A DNA stretch of 64,000 bases from Membranipora membranacea (GCA_914767715.1 OU612071.1:16552948-16616947), one strand, 5' to 3'. Counted from the first letter of the stretch, positions 39,501 through 51,770 are shown. A program made the numbers and translations. Notes: generated by a model not told the origin, from the letters alone.

Positions 39501-40575
39501 ATAGAAAACGCATCGTCACAGGGAGCTAATATTTTAGATGAGATATAGGGACGTCATTGCGAATCTCAAAAAAAGAGTTTCAAGCGTTTCTAAGCCAGTA
39601 AAGAATTATGCCCAATTATTGGCTAATTTCCCCAGGACCGTACCTATCGATTTTTGTCGATTTCTTGCAAAACGCCTAGATAGAAAACGCATCGTCACAG
39701 GGAGCTAATATTTTATATGAGATATAGGGACGTACGTCATTGCGAACCTCAAAACAGAGTATCAAGCGTTTCTGAGCTAGTACAGAATTATGCCAAATTA
39801 TTGGCTAATTTCCCCAGGACCGTACCTATCAATTTTTGTCAATTTCTTGCATAATACCTAGATAGAAAACACATCGTCACAGGGGGTTAATGTTTTAAAT
39901 GAGACATAGGAACGTCATTGCGAACCTCAAAACAGAGTTTCAAGCGTTTCTAAGCTAGTAAAAAATTATGCCCAATTATTGGTTAATTTGCCCAGGACCG
40001 TACTTATCGATTTTTGTCAATTTCTTACAAAATACCTAGATAGAAAACGCATCGTCACAGGGGGTTAATATTTTAGATGAGATATAGGAACGTCATTGCG
40101 AACCTCAAAACAGAGTTTCAAGCGTTTCTAAGCAAGTAAAGAATTATGCCCAATTATTGGCTAATTTCCCCAGGACCGTACCTATCGATATTTGCCGATT
40201 TCTTGCAAAATACCTAGATAGAAAACGCATCGTCACAGGAAGCTAATATTTTAGATGAGACATAGGGACGTCATTGCGAACCTCAATATATAGTTTTAAG
40301 AGTTCCTAAGCTAGTAAAGATATTATGCCAAATTATTGGCTAATTTCCCCAGGACCGTACCGATCGATATTTGCCGATTTCTTGCAAAATACCTAGATAG
40401 AAAACGCATCGTCACAGGAAGCTAATATTTTAGATGAGACATAGGGACGTCATTGCGAACCTCAATATATAGTTTTAAGAGTTCCTAAGCTAGTAAAGAT
40501 ATTATGCCAAATTATTGGCTAATTTCCCCAGGACCGTACCTATCGATGTTTGTCAATTTCTTGCAAAACACCTAG
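36545..40575. repeat. About 4-kb duplication, copy 1 (gap-adjacent)
   Basis: Matches 47745-51770 through more than 20 monomers in the same order. The offset is 11,200 bp at 36545 and settles at 11,197 bp by 38654. The change comes from three one-base insertions in this copy: GCGACACCTC near 36881, GAAAAACGC near 37007 and TAGGGGACG near 38296. The left edge is lost in the gap. The match fades near 40575, where TAGATCGCAAACG and AGATAAGATATAG replace TAGATAGCAAACG and AGATGAGATACAG. Confidence 0.87.
38480..40180. repeat. 1,073-bp hexamer step
   Basis: The monomers around GAATCTCAAAAAAAGAG, GGGACGTACGTC (38654 then 39727), CATAATACC and GTAAAAAATTATGCCC are repeated once at +1,073 bp (six monomers). 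The match continues until about 39110 against 40180, where TCGATTTTTGTCG meets TCGATATTTGCCG. The same step recurs at 49851 to 50924 because the whole region was copied. Confidence 0.82.
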
Positions 40576-42340
40576 ATCGCAAACGCATCGTCACAGGGAG
40601 CTAATATTTTAGATAAGATATAGGGACGTCACTGCGAACCTCAAAACAGAGTTTCAAGCGTTTCTAAGCGAGTTAAAAATTCTGCTCAATTATTGGCTAA
40701 TTTCCTCAGGACCGTACCTATCGATTTTTGTCCGTTTCTGGCAAAATGCCTAGATAGAAAACGCATCGTCACAGGGAGCTAATGTTTTAGATGAGATATA
40801 GGGACGTCATTGCGAACCTCAAAACAGAGTTTCAAGCGTTTTTAAGCTAGTAAAGAATTCTGCCCAATTATTGGCTAATTTCCCCAGGACCGTACCTATC
40901 GATTTTTGTCCATTCCTTGCAAAATACCTAGATAAGAAACGCAACGTCACAGGGAGCTAATATTTTAGATAAGATATAGGGACATCATTGCGAACCTCAA
41001 AACAGAGTTTCAAGCGTTTCTAAGCTAGTAAAGAATTCTGCCCAATTATTGGCTATTTTCCACAGGACCGTACCTATTGATATTTGTAAATTTCTTGCAA
41101 AATACCTAGATAAGAACCGCATCGTCACAGGGAGCTAATATGTTAGATAAGATATAGGGACGTCATTGCGAACCTCAAAACAGAGTTTCAAGCGTTTCTA
41201 AGCTAGTAAAGAATTCTGCCTAATTATTGGCTAATTTCCCCAGGACCGCCGTACCTATCGATTTTTGTCGAATTCTTGCAAAATAACTATGTAGAAAACG
41301 CATCGTCACAGGGGGCTAATATTTTAGATGAGATATAGGGACGTCATTGCGAACGTCAAAACAAAGTTTCAAGCGTTTCTAAGCTAGTACAGAATTATGC
41401 CAAATTATTGGCTAATTTCCCCAGGACCGTACCTATCAATTTTTGTCAATTTCTTGCATAATACCTAGATAGAAAACACATCGTCACAGGGGGTTAATGT
41501 TTTAGATGAGACATAGGAACGTCATTGCGAACCTCAAAACAGAGTTTCAAGCGTTTCTAAGCTAGTAAAAAATTATGCCCAATTATTGGTTAATTTGCCC
41601 AGGACCGTACTTATCGATTTTTGTCAATTTCTTACAAAATACCTAGATAGAAAACGCATCGTCACAGGGGGTTAATATTTTAGATGAGATATAGGAACGT
41701 CATTGCGAACCTCAAAACAGAGTTTCAAGCGTTTCTAAGCAAGTAAAGAATTATGCCCAATTATTGGCTAATTTCCCCAGGACCGTACCTATCGATATTT
41801 GCCGATTTCTTGCAAAATACCTAGATAGAAAACGCATCGTCACAGGAAGCTAATATTTTAGATGAGACATAGGGACGTCATTGCGAACCTCAATATATAG
41901 TTTTAAGAGTTCCTAAGCTAGTAAAGATATTATGCCAAATTATTGGCTAATTTCCCCAGGACCGTACCTATCGATGTTTGTCAATTTCTTGCAAAACACC
42001 TAGATAGCAAAAGCATCGTCACAGGGAGCTATTATTTTAGATGAGATACAGGGACTTCATTTTGAACCTCAAAACAGATTTTCAAGCGTTTCTAGTTAGT
42101 AAAGAATTCTGCCAAATTATTGGCTTATTTCCTCAGGACCGTACCTATCGATTTTTGTCGATTTCTTGCAAAATACCTAGATAGAAAACGCATCGTCACA
42201 GGGAGCTCATATTTTATATGAGATATAGGGACGTCATTGCGAACCTCAAAACAGAGTTTCAAGCGTTTTTAAGCCAGTAAAGAATTCTGCCCAATTATTG
42301 GCTAATTTCCCCAGGACCGTACCTATCGATTTTCGTCCAT
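40576..42340. repeat. Mixed right-domain stretch
   Basis: Right-domain monomers only. It contains one three-base expansion monomer (GACCGCCGTACC near 41246, with AATAACTATGTAG after it), which is the type later hit by the transposon. A run at about 41400-42130 repeats the CATAATACC, AAAAAATTATG, TTTGCC, CTCAATATATAG and GATACAGGGACTTC order seen at several other places. Here the CTCAATATATAG monomer occurs singly rather than as a pair. Confidence 0.7.
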
Positions 42341-43180
42341 TTCTTGCAAAATACGTAGATAGGAAAGGCAAGGTCACAGGGAGCTAATATTTTAGATAAG
42401 ATATAGGGACGTCATTGCGAACCTCAAAACAAAGTTTCAAGCGTTTCTAAGCTAGTAAAGAGTTCTGCCCAATTATTTGTTAATTTCCCCAGGACCGTAC
42501 CTGTCAATTTTGGTCGATTTCTTGCAAAATACCTAGATAAGAAGCGCAATGTCACAGGGAGCTAATATTTTAGATGAGATATAGGGACATCATTGCGAAC
42601 CTCAAAACAGAGTTTCAAGCGTTTCTAAGCTAGTAAAGAATTCTGCCCAATTATTGGCTAATTTCCCCAGGACCGTACCTATCGATTTTTGTCAATTTCT
42701 TACAAAATACGTAGATAGGAAAGGCAACGTCACAGGGAGCTAATAGTTTAGATAAGATATAGGGACGTCATTGCGAACCTCAAAACAAAGTTTCAAGCGT
42801 TTCTAAGCTAGTAAAGAGTTCTGCCCAATTATTTGTTAATTTCCCCAGGACCGTACCTGTCAATTTTGGTCGATTTCTTGCAAAATACCTAGATAAGAAA
42901 CGCAACGTCACAAGGAGCTAATATTTTAGATAAGATATAGGGACATCATTGCGAACCTCAAAACAGAGTTTCAAGCGTTTTTTAGCTAGTAAAGAATTCT
43001 GCCCAATTATTTGTTAATTTCCCCAGGACCGTACCTGTCAATTTTGGTCGATTTCTTGCAAAATACCTAGATAAGAAACGCAACGTCACAAGGAGCTAAT
43101 ATTTTAGATAAGATATAGGGACATCATTGCGAACCTCAATACAGAGTTTCAAGCGTTTTTTAGCTAGTAAAGAATTCTGC
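42341..43180. repeat. Short-period local amplification
   Basis: Two nested short repeats. A dimer step of 356 bp links ATACGTAGATAGGAAAGGCA at about 42351 and 42707. A single-monomer duplication then links GATAAGAAACGCAACGTCAC with CACAAGGAGC at about 42891 and 43070. The monomers carry the private variant ACCTGTCAATTTTGGTCG. This is a recent, very local expansion. Confidence 0.75.
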
Positions 43181-46100
43181 CCAGTTATTGGCTATTTTCC
43201 CCAGGACCGTACCTGTCGATTTTTGTCAATTTCTTGCAAAATACCTAGATAGAAGACACATCGTCACAGGGAGCTAATGTTTTAGATGAGATATAGGGAC
43301 GTCATTGCGGACCTTAAAACAGAGTTTCAAGCGTTTTTAAGCCAGTAAAGAATTCTGCCCAATTATTGGCTAATTTCCCCAGGACCGCCGTACCTATCGA
43401 TTTTTGTTGATTTCTTGCAAAATAACTATGTAGAAAACGCATCGTCACAGGGGGCTAATATTTTAGATGAGATATAGGGACGTCATTGCGAACGTCAAAA
43501 CAGAGTTTCAAGCGTTTCTAAGCTAGTACAGAATTATGCCAAATTATTGGCTAATTTCCCCAGGACCGTACCTATCGATCTTTGTCAATTTCTTGCAATA
43601 TACCTAGATGGAAATCGTATCGTCACAGGAAACTAATATTTTACATGAGATATAGGGAAGTCATTGCGAACCTCAAAACAGAGTTTCAAGCGTTTCTTAG
43701 CGAGTAAAGAATTCTGCCCAATTATCGGCTAATTTCCCCAGGACCGTACCTATTGATATTTGTCAATTTCTTGCAAAATACCTAGATAAGAAACGCAACG
43801 TCACAGGGAGCTAATATTTTAGATGAGATATAGGGACGTCATTGCGAAGCTCAAAACAGAGTTTCAAGCGTTTCTAAGCGAGTTAAGAATTCTGCTCAAT
43901 TATTGGCTAATTTCCCCAGGACCGTACCTATCGATTTTTGTCAATTTCTTGCAAAATACCTAGATAGAAAACGCATCGTCACAGGGAGCTAAATTTTTAG
44001 ATGAGATATAGGGACGTCATTGCGAAGCTCAAAACAGAGTTTCAAGCGTTTCTAAGCGAGTTAAAAATTCTGCTCAATTATTGGCTAATTTCCCCAGGAC
44101 CGTACCTATCGATTTTTGTCCATTTCTGGCAAAATACCTAGATAGAAAACGCATCGTCACAGGGAACTAATAATTTAGATGAGATATAGGGACGTCATTG
44201 CGAACCTCAAAACAGAATTTCAAGCGTTTTTAAGCTAGTAAAGAATTCTGCCCAATTATTGGCTAATTTCCCCAGGACCGTACCTATCGATTTTTGTCCG
44301 TTTCTGGCAAAATGCCTAGATAGAAATACTTAGATAAGAAACGCAACGTCACAGGGAGCTAATATTTTAGATAAGATATAGGGACATCATTGCGAACCTC
44401 AAAACAGAGTTTCAAGCGTTTCTAAGCTAGTAAAGAATTCTGCCCAATTATTGGCTAATTTCCCCAGTACCGCCGTACCTATCGATTTTTGTTGATTTCT
44501 TGCAAAATAACTATGTAGAAAACGCATCGTCACAGGGGGCTAATATTTTAGATGAGATATAGGGACGTCATTGCGAACGTCAAAACAGAGTTTCAAGCGT
44601 TTCTAAGCTAGTAAAGAGTTCTGCCCAATTATTTGTTAATTTCCCCAGGACCGTACCTGTCAATTTTGGTCGATTTCTTGCAAAATACCTAGATAGAAAA
44701 CGCAACGTCACAAGGAGCTAATATTTTAGATAAGATATAGGGACATCATTGCGAACCTCAATACAGAGTTTCAAGTGTTTCTAAGCTAGTGAAGAATTCT
44801 GCCCAATTATTGGCTATTTTCCACAGGATCGTACCTGTCGATTTTTGTCAATTTCTTGCAATATACCTAGATAGAAGACGCATCGTCACAGGGAGCTAAT
44901 ATGTTAGATAAGATATAGGGACGTCATTGCGAACCTCAAAACAGAGTTTCATGCGTTTCTAAGCGAGTAAAAAATTCTGCCTAATTATTGGCTAATTTCC
45001 CCAGGACCGTACCTATCGATTTTTGTCCATTTCTTGCAAAATACTTAGATAAGAAACGCAACGTCACAGGGAGCTAATATTTTAGATAAGATATAGGGAC
45101 ATCATTGCGAACCTCAAAACAGAGTTTCAAGCGTTTCTAAGCTAGTAAAGAATTCTGCCCAATTATTGGCTATTTTCCACAGGACCGTACCTATTGATAT
45201 TTGTCAATTTCTTGCAAAATACCTAGATAGAAAACGCATCGTCACAGGGAGCTAAATTTTTAGATGAGATATAGGGACGTCATTGCGAAGCTCAAAACAG
45301 AGTTTCAAGCGTTTCTAAGCGAGTTAAGAATTCTGCTCAATTATTGGCTAATTTCCCCAGGACCGTACCTATCGATTTTAGTCCATTTCTGGCAAAATAC
45401 CTAGATAGAAAACGCATCGTCACAGGGAACTAATAATTTAGATGAGATATAGGGACGTCATTGCGAACCTCAAAACAGAGTTTCAAGCGTTTTTAAGCTA
45501 GTAAAGAATTCTGCCCAATTATTGGCTAATTTCCCCAGGACCGTACCTATCGATTTTTGTTCATTTCTTGCAAAATACCTAGATAAGAAACGCAACGTCA
45601 CAGGGAGCTAATATTTTAGATGAGATATAGGGACGTCATTGCGAAGCTCAAGACAGAGTTTCAAGCGTTTCTAAGCGAGTTAAGAATTCTGCTCAATTAT
45701 TGGCTAATTTCCCCAGGACCGTACCTATCGATTTTAGTCCATTTCTGGCAAAATACCTAGATAGAAAACGCATCGTCACAGGGAACTAATAATTTAGATG
45801 AGATATAGGGACGTCATTGCGAACCTTAAAACAGAGTTTCAAGCGTTTCTAAGCAAGTTAAGAATTCTGCTCAATTATTGGCTAATTTCCCCAGGACCGT
45901 ACCTATCGATTTTTGTCCGTTTCTGGCAAAATGCCTAGATAGAAAACGCATCGTCACAGGGAGCTAATGTTTTAGATGAGATATAGGGACGTCATTGCGA
46001 ACCTCAAAACAGAGTTTCAAGCGTTTTTAAGCTAGTAAAGAATTCTGCCCAATTATTGGCTAATTTCCCCAGGACCGTACCTATGGATTTTTGTCCATTC

Positions 46101-46308
46101 CTTGCAAAATACCTAGATAAGAAACGCAACGTCACAGGGAGCTAATATTTTAGATAAGATATAGGGACATCATTGCGAACCTCAAAACAGAGTTTCAAGC
46201 GTTTCTAAGCTAGTAAAGAATTCTGCCCAATTATTGGCTAATTTCCCCAGGACCGTACCTATCGATTTTTGTTGATTTCTTGCAAAATAACTATGTAGAA
46301 AACGCATC
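43181..46308. repeat. Mixed right-domain stretch before the insertion
   Basis: Right-domain monomers with GCTCAAAACAGAG, GAGTTAAGAATTCTGCTC, GTCCATTTCTGGC and CAGGGAACTAATAATTT variants in short alternating groups. The GACCGCCGTACC monomer occurs near 43384 and, as GTACCGCCGTACC, near 44467. One out-of-register junction is listed separately at 44311-44345. No genes are visible. Confidence 0.72.
44311..44345. repeat. Out-of-register junction with about 14 extra bases
   Basis: GCAAAATGCCTAGATAGAA is followed by ATACTTAGATAAGAAACGC, so the CCTAGATAGAA segment is present twice in two variant forms (TGCCTAGATAGAA and TACTTAGATAAGAA). Other monomers have only one or the other. This looks like the join of two different monomers exchanged about 14 bp out of register. 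Confidence 0.82.
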
Positions 46309-46315
46309 GTCACAG
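46309..46315 (+). repeat. Target-site duplication, left copy (GTCACAG)
   Basis: The seven satellite bases GTCACAG immediately before the element are repeated at 47142-47148 immediately after it. An 8-bp reading fails: the left 8-mer is CGTCACAG and the right 8-mer is GTCACAGG. Confidence 0.92.
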
Positions 46316-46345
46316 CAATGAACTAAACCTCCAGGAAGAACAACT
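46316..46345 (+). repeat. Left terminal inverted repeat of the 826-bp element
   Basis: Thirty bases beginning CAATGAACTAAACCTCC and ending GAACAACT. They match the reverse complement of 47112-47141 at 29 of 30 positions; the only difference is the eighth base (C here, A at the other end). The match stops abruptly afterwards, with CATAG on the left against GCAGT on the right. Confidence 0.95.
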
Positions 46346-47111
46346 CATAGTTAAGCTGGCTGCTGATTGGCTAATTCCGAAAAATTGAAAAATGATGTGC
46401 ATGCATAAATAATGGTCACTTGAAATTAGAGAGTGATCAGTAAAAAATGAAATTGCAATCACTAGGAGTAATTGCTTATGATGAAACATGGTTATGATGG
46501 ATAACAGGACTCATACCTTCAACTGCCTGTCCAACATTCCATGATTTAGAGTCAGATGACACATTCCTCAGCATATCTTCCTTGTATATGCTGATTTTAA
46601 TGAGTTTTTCATCATTTTACAATCAAAATGTGAATGTTCAATGTATTTACCTGCAAGGTATATGTTCTTTGCAATATAGCCCATAGCCACATGTTTTTAG
46701 ATTGATCAATTATGGGTTCTGCATAGAGATTTCAGGATTTATAGAGTGAAAAATTAACATTTTAATGACTTTTCTCTGCATTATTTTTGAGGTTTAAGCA
46801 TTGAAAATCTGCAAAGGATGGCACCTCAACTGTCAATGAGCATCTTCTCTATAGTTCCATGTCTCAGTTTAGTGAAATAAACCATCAGTTATGAGAATAT
46901 TTGGTGTCAACACCATGGCCATCAAGCCTCATCACTAAGCATATTCACAGAATTGCGGTTATTTTCTAGTGAGTCAGTGTATTCAGTGTAACCCACCCCT
47001 AATTGCTACAAAAGAACTTGGGCTATCATGGAGTTATGTTTCCAATTTAGTGTGTTTTTGAGAGGACAACTCTGAACCAACTGCACACACCTCAATTGGT
47101 CATGTGACTGC

Positions 47112-47141
47112 AGTTGTTCTTCCTGGAGGTTTATTTCATTG
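47112..47141 (-). repeat. Right terminal inverted repeat of the 826-bp element
   Basis: Read on the minus strand it begins CAATGAAATAAACCTCC and ends GAACAACT, pairing with 46316-46345 at 29/30. The near-perfect match between the ends suggests that the copy is young or that the ends are under constraint for transposase binding. Confidence 0.95.
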
Positions 47142-47148
47142 GTCACAG
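47142..47148 (+). repeat. Target-site duplication, right copy (GTCACAG)
   Basis: Perfect partner of 46309-46315. It continues into GGGGCTAATATTTTAG, the normal next bases of the interrupted monomer variant. Confidence 0.92.
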
Positions 47149-47744
47149 GGGGCTAATATTTTAGATGAGATATAGGGACGTCATTGCGAACGTCAAAACA
47201 GAGTTTCAAGCGTTTCTAAGCTAGTACAGAATTATGCCAAATTATTGGCTAATTTCCCCAGGACCGTACCTATCGATCTTTGTCAATTTCTTGCAATATA
47301 CCTAGATGGAAATCGTATCGTCACAGGAAACTAATATTTTACATGAGATATAGGGAAGTCATTGCGAACCTCAAAACAGAGTTTCAAGCGTTTCTTAGCG
47401 AGTAAAGAATTCTGCCCAATTATCGGCTAATTTCCCCAGGACCGTACCTATCGATTTTTGTCGATTTCTTGCAAAATACCTAGATAGAAAACGCATGTTT
47501 ACAGGGAGCTCATATTTTAGATGAGATATAGGGACGTCATTGCGAATCTCAAAAAAAGAGTTTCAAGCGTTTCTAAGCCAGTAAAGAATTATGCCCAATT
47601 ATTGGCTATTTTCCCCAGGACCGTACCTATCGATTTTTGTCGATTTCTTGCAAAACACCTAGATAGAAAACGCATCGTCACAGGGAGCTAATATTTTATA
47701 TGAGATATAGGGACGTACGTCATTGCGAACCTCAAAACAGAGTA

Positions 47745-50700
47745 TCAAGCGTTTCTGAGCTAGTACAGAATTATGCCAAATTATTGGCTAATTTCCCCAG
47801 GACCGTACCTATCAATTTTTGTCAATTTCTTGCATAATACCTAGATAGAAAACACATCGTCACAGGGGGTTAATGTTTTAGATGAGACATAGGAACGTCA
47901 TTGCGAACCTCAAAACAGAGTTTCAAGCGTTTCTAAGCTAGTAAAAAATTATGCCCAATTAATGGTTAATTTGCCCAGGACCGTACTTATCGATTTTTGT
48001 CAATTTCTTACAAAATACCTAGATAGAAAACGCATCGTCACAGGGGGTTAATATTTTAGATGAGATATAGGAACGTCATTGCGAACCTCAAAACAGAGTT
48101 TCAAGCGTTTCTAAGCAAGTAAAGAATTATGCCCAATTATTGGCTAATTTCCCCAGGACCGTACCTATCGATATTTGCCGATTTCTTGCAAAATACCTAG
48201 ATAGAAAACGCATCGTCACAGGAAGCTAATATTTTAGATGAGACATAGGGACGTCATTGCGAACCTCAATATATAGTTTTAAGAGTTCCTAAGCTAGTAA
48301 AGATATTATGCCTAATTATTGGCTAATTTCCCCAGGACCGTACCGATCGATATTTGCCGATTTCTTGCAAAATACCTAGATAGAAAACGCATCGTCACAG
48401 GAAGCTAATATTTTAGATGAGACATAGGGACGTCATTGCGAACCTCAATATATAGTTTTAAGAGTTCCTAAGCTAGTAAAGATATTATGCCAAATTATTG
48501 GCTAATTTCCCCAGGACCGTACCTATCGATGTTTGTCAATTTCTTGCAAAACACCTAGATAGCAAACGCATCGTCACAGGGAGCTATTATTTTAGATGAG
48601 ATACAGGGACTTCATTTTGAACCTCAAAACAGATTTTCAAGCGTTTCTAGTTAGTAAAGAATTCTGCCAAATTATTGGCTTATTTCCTCAGGACCGTACC
48701 TATCGATTTTTGTCGATTTCTTGCAAAATACCTAGATAAGAAACGCAACGTCACAGGGAGCTAATATTTTAGATAAGATATAGGGACATCATTGCGAACC
48801 TCAAAACAGAGTTTCAAGCGTTTCTAAGCTAGTAAAGAATTCTGCCCAATTATTGGCTATTTTCCACAGGACCGTAACTATTGATATTTGTCAATTTCTT
48901 GCAAAATACCTAGATAGAAAACGCATCATCACAGGGAGCTAAATTTTTAGATGTGATATAGGGACGTCATTGCGAAGCTCAAAACAGAGTTTCAAGCGTT
49001 TCTAAGCGAGTTAAGAATTCTGCTCAATTATTGGCTAATTTCCCCAGGACCGTACCTATCGATTTTAGTCCGTTTCTGGCAAAATACCTAGATAGAAAAC
49101 GCATCGTCACAGGGAACTAATAATTTAGATGAGATATAGGGACGTCATTGCGAACCTCAAAACAGAGTTTCAAGCGTTTTTAAGCTAGTAAAGAATTCTG
49201 CCCAATTATTGGCTAATTTCCCCAGGACCGTACCTATCGATTTTTGTCCATTTCTTGCAAAATACCTAGATAAGAAACGCAACGTCACAGGGAGCTAATA
49301 TTTTAGATAAGATATAGGGACGTCATTGGAACCTCAAAACAGAGTTTCAAGCGTTTCTAAGCGAGTTAAGAATTCTGCTCAATTATTGGCTAATTTCCCC
49401 AGGACCGTACCTATCGATTTTTGTCCGTTTCTGGCAAAATGCCTAGATAGAAAACGCATCGTCACAGGGAGCTAATGTTTTAGATGAGATATAGGGACGT
49501 CATTGCGAACCTCAAAACAGAGTTTCAAGCGTTTCTAAGCTAGTAAAGAATTCTGCCCAATTATCGGCTAATTTCCCCAGGACCGTACCTATCGATTTTT
49601 GTCGATTTCTTGCAAAATACCTAGATAGAAAACGCATGTTTACAGGGAGCTCATATTTTAGATGAGATATAGGGACGTCATTGCGAATCTCAAAAAAAGA
49701 GTTTCAAGCGTTTCTAAGCCAGTAAAGAATTATGCCCAATTATTGGCTAATTTCCCCAGGACCGTACCTATCGATTTTTGTCGATTTCTTGCAAAACGCC
49801 TAGATAGAAAACGCATCGTCACAGGGAGCTAATATTTTATATGAGATATAGGGACGTACGTCATTGCGAACCTCAAAACAGAGTATCAAGCGTTTCTGAG
49901 CTAGTACAGAATTATGCCAAATTATTGGCTAATTTCCCCAGGACCGTACCTATCAATTTTTGTCAATTTCTTGCATAATACCTAGATAGAAAACACATCG
50001 TCACAGGGGGTTAATGTTTTAGATGAGACATAGGAACGTCATTGCGAACCTCAAAACAGAGTTTCAAGCGTTTCTAAGCTAGTAAAAAATTATGCCCAAT
50101 TATTGGTTAATTTGCCCAGGACCGTATTTATCAATTTTTGTCAATTTCTTACAAAATACCTAGATAGAAAACGCATCGTCACAGGGGGTTAATATTTTAG
50201 ATGAGATATGGGAACGTCATTGCGAACCTCAAAACAGAGTTTCAAGCGTTTCTAAGCAAGTAAAGAATTATGCCCAATTATTGGCTAATTTCCCCAGGAC
50301 CGTACCTATCGATTTTTGTCGATTTCTTGCAAAATACCTAGATAGAAAACGCATGGTCACAGGGAGCTCATATTTTAGATGAGATATAGGGACGTCATTG
50401 CGAACCTTAAAACAGAGTTTCAAGCGTTTCTAAGCTAGTACAGAATTATGCCAAATTATTGGCTAATTTCCCCAGGACCGTACCTATCGATTTTTGTCAA
50501 TTTCTTGCAAAACACCTAGATAGCAAACGCATCGTCACAGGGAGCTATTATTATAGATAAGATATAGGGACGTCATTGCGAACCTCAAAACAGAGTTTCA
50601 AGCGTTTCTAAGCGAGTTAAGAATTCTGCTCAATTATTGGCTAATTTCCCCAGGACCGTACCTATCGATTTTTGTCGATTTCTTGCAAAACGCCTAGATA

Positions 50701-51770
50701 GAAAACGCATCGTCACAGGGAGCTAATATTTTAGATGAGATATAGGGACGTCATTGCGAATCTCAAAAAAAGAGTTTCAAGCGTTTCTAAGCCAGTAAAG
50801 AATTATGCCCAATTATTGGCTAATTTCCCCAGGACCGTACCTATCGATTTTTGTCGATTTCTTGCAAAACGCCTAGATAGAAAACGCATCGTCACAGGGA
50901 GCTAATATTTTATATGAGATATAGGGACGTACGTCATTGCGAACCTCAAAACAGAGTATCAAGCGTTTCTGAGCTAGTACAGAATTATGCCAAATTATTG
51001 GCTAATTTCCCCAGGACCGTACCTATCAATTTTTGTCAATTTCTTGCATAATACCTAGATAGAAAACACATCGTCACAGGGGGTTAATGTTTTAAATGAG
51101 ACATAGGAACGTCATTGCGAACCTCAAAACAGAGTTTCAAGCGTTTCTAAGCTAGTAAAAAATTATGCCCAATTATTGGTTAATTTGCCCAGGACCGTAC
51201 TTATCGATTTTTGTCAATTTCTTACAAAATACCTAGATAGAAAACACATCGTCACAGGGGGTTAATATTTTAGATGAGATATAGGAACGTCATTGCGAAC
51301 CTCAAAACAGAGTTTCAAGCGTTTCTAAGCAAGTAAAGAATTATGCCCAATTATTGGCTAATTTCCCCAGGACCGTACCTATCGATATTTGCCGATTTCT
51401 TGCAAAATACCTAGATAGAAAACGCATCGTCACAGGAAGCTAATATTTTAGATGAGACATAGGGACGTCATTGCGAACCTCAATATATAGTTTTAAGAGT
51501 TCCTAAGCTAGTAAAGATATTATGCCAAATTATTGGCTAATTTCCCCAGGACCGTACCTATCGATATTTGTCGATTTCTTGCAAAATACCTAGATAGAAA
51601 ACGCATCGTCACAGGGAGCTAATATTTTAGATGAGACATAGGGACGTCATTGCGAACCTCAATATATAGTTTTAAGAGTTCCTAAGCTAGTAAAGATATT
51701 ATGCCAAATTATTGGCTAATTTCCCCAGGACCGTACCTATCGATGTTTGTCAATTTCTTGCAAAACACCT
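47745..51770. repeat. About 4-kb duplication, copy 2
   Basis: Partner of 36545-40575. The GGGACGTACGTC monomers at 49851 and 50924 pair with 38654 and 39727. Differences beyond the three single-base indels are sparse, for example GATTTTAGTCCG near 49064 against GATTTTTGTCCG, and ATTATCGGC near 49561 against ATTATTGGC. Its right part overlaps the start of the 5,531-bp duplication. Confidence 0.87.

Larger units (their letters stand above)
36545..46315. repeat. Satellite array, right domain, part before the insertion
   Basis: Same satellite family and orientation as the left domain, but a distinct subfamily with a slightly longer average period (about 178.5-178.9 bp). Diagnostic differences are TTTCTTGC rather than TTTTTTGC, GATAGAAAACGC as the usual form, frequent GAATTATGCC in place of GAATTCTGCC, CACAGGGGGTTAAT, and a monomer with CTCAATATATAG and AAGAGTTCCTAAG that usually occurs as adjacent pairs. 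The last monomer is cut by a mobile element after GTCACAG. Nothing other than satellite is visible in this stretch. Confidence 0.96.
46316..47141. mobile_element. Non-autonomous DNA transposon (826 bp, MITE-like)
   Basis: A unique AT-rich sequence interrupts one satellite monomer. Its ends are inverted repeats of 30 bp with one mismatch, and it is bounded on both sides by GTCACAG, a perfect 7-bp direct repeat. Removing the element and one GTCACAG restores the monomer form CGCATCGTCACAGGGGGCTA, which exists uninterrupted elsewhere in this array (for example 41297-41320). No ORF of 60 or more codons and no recognisable transposase is present, so it must have been moved by an enzyme encoded elsewhere. 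The 5'-CAATG end fits the loose YARNG pattern of hAT ends, but hAT target duplications are usually 8 bp. A 7-bp duplication is also compatible with Dada-like or P-like groups. I leave the superfamily open. Confidence 0.9.

Noticed and set aside
46316-47141. The insertion as a gene or retroelement
   Set aside because: No ORF of 60 or more codons, no long terminal direct repeats and no poly-A tail. Inverted ends and a short target duplication fit a DNA transposon derivative.
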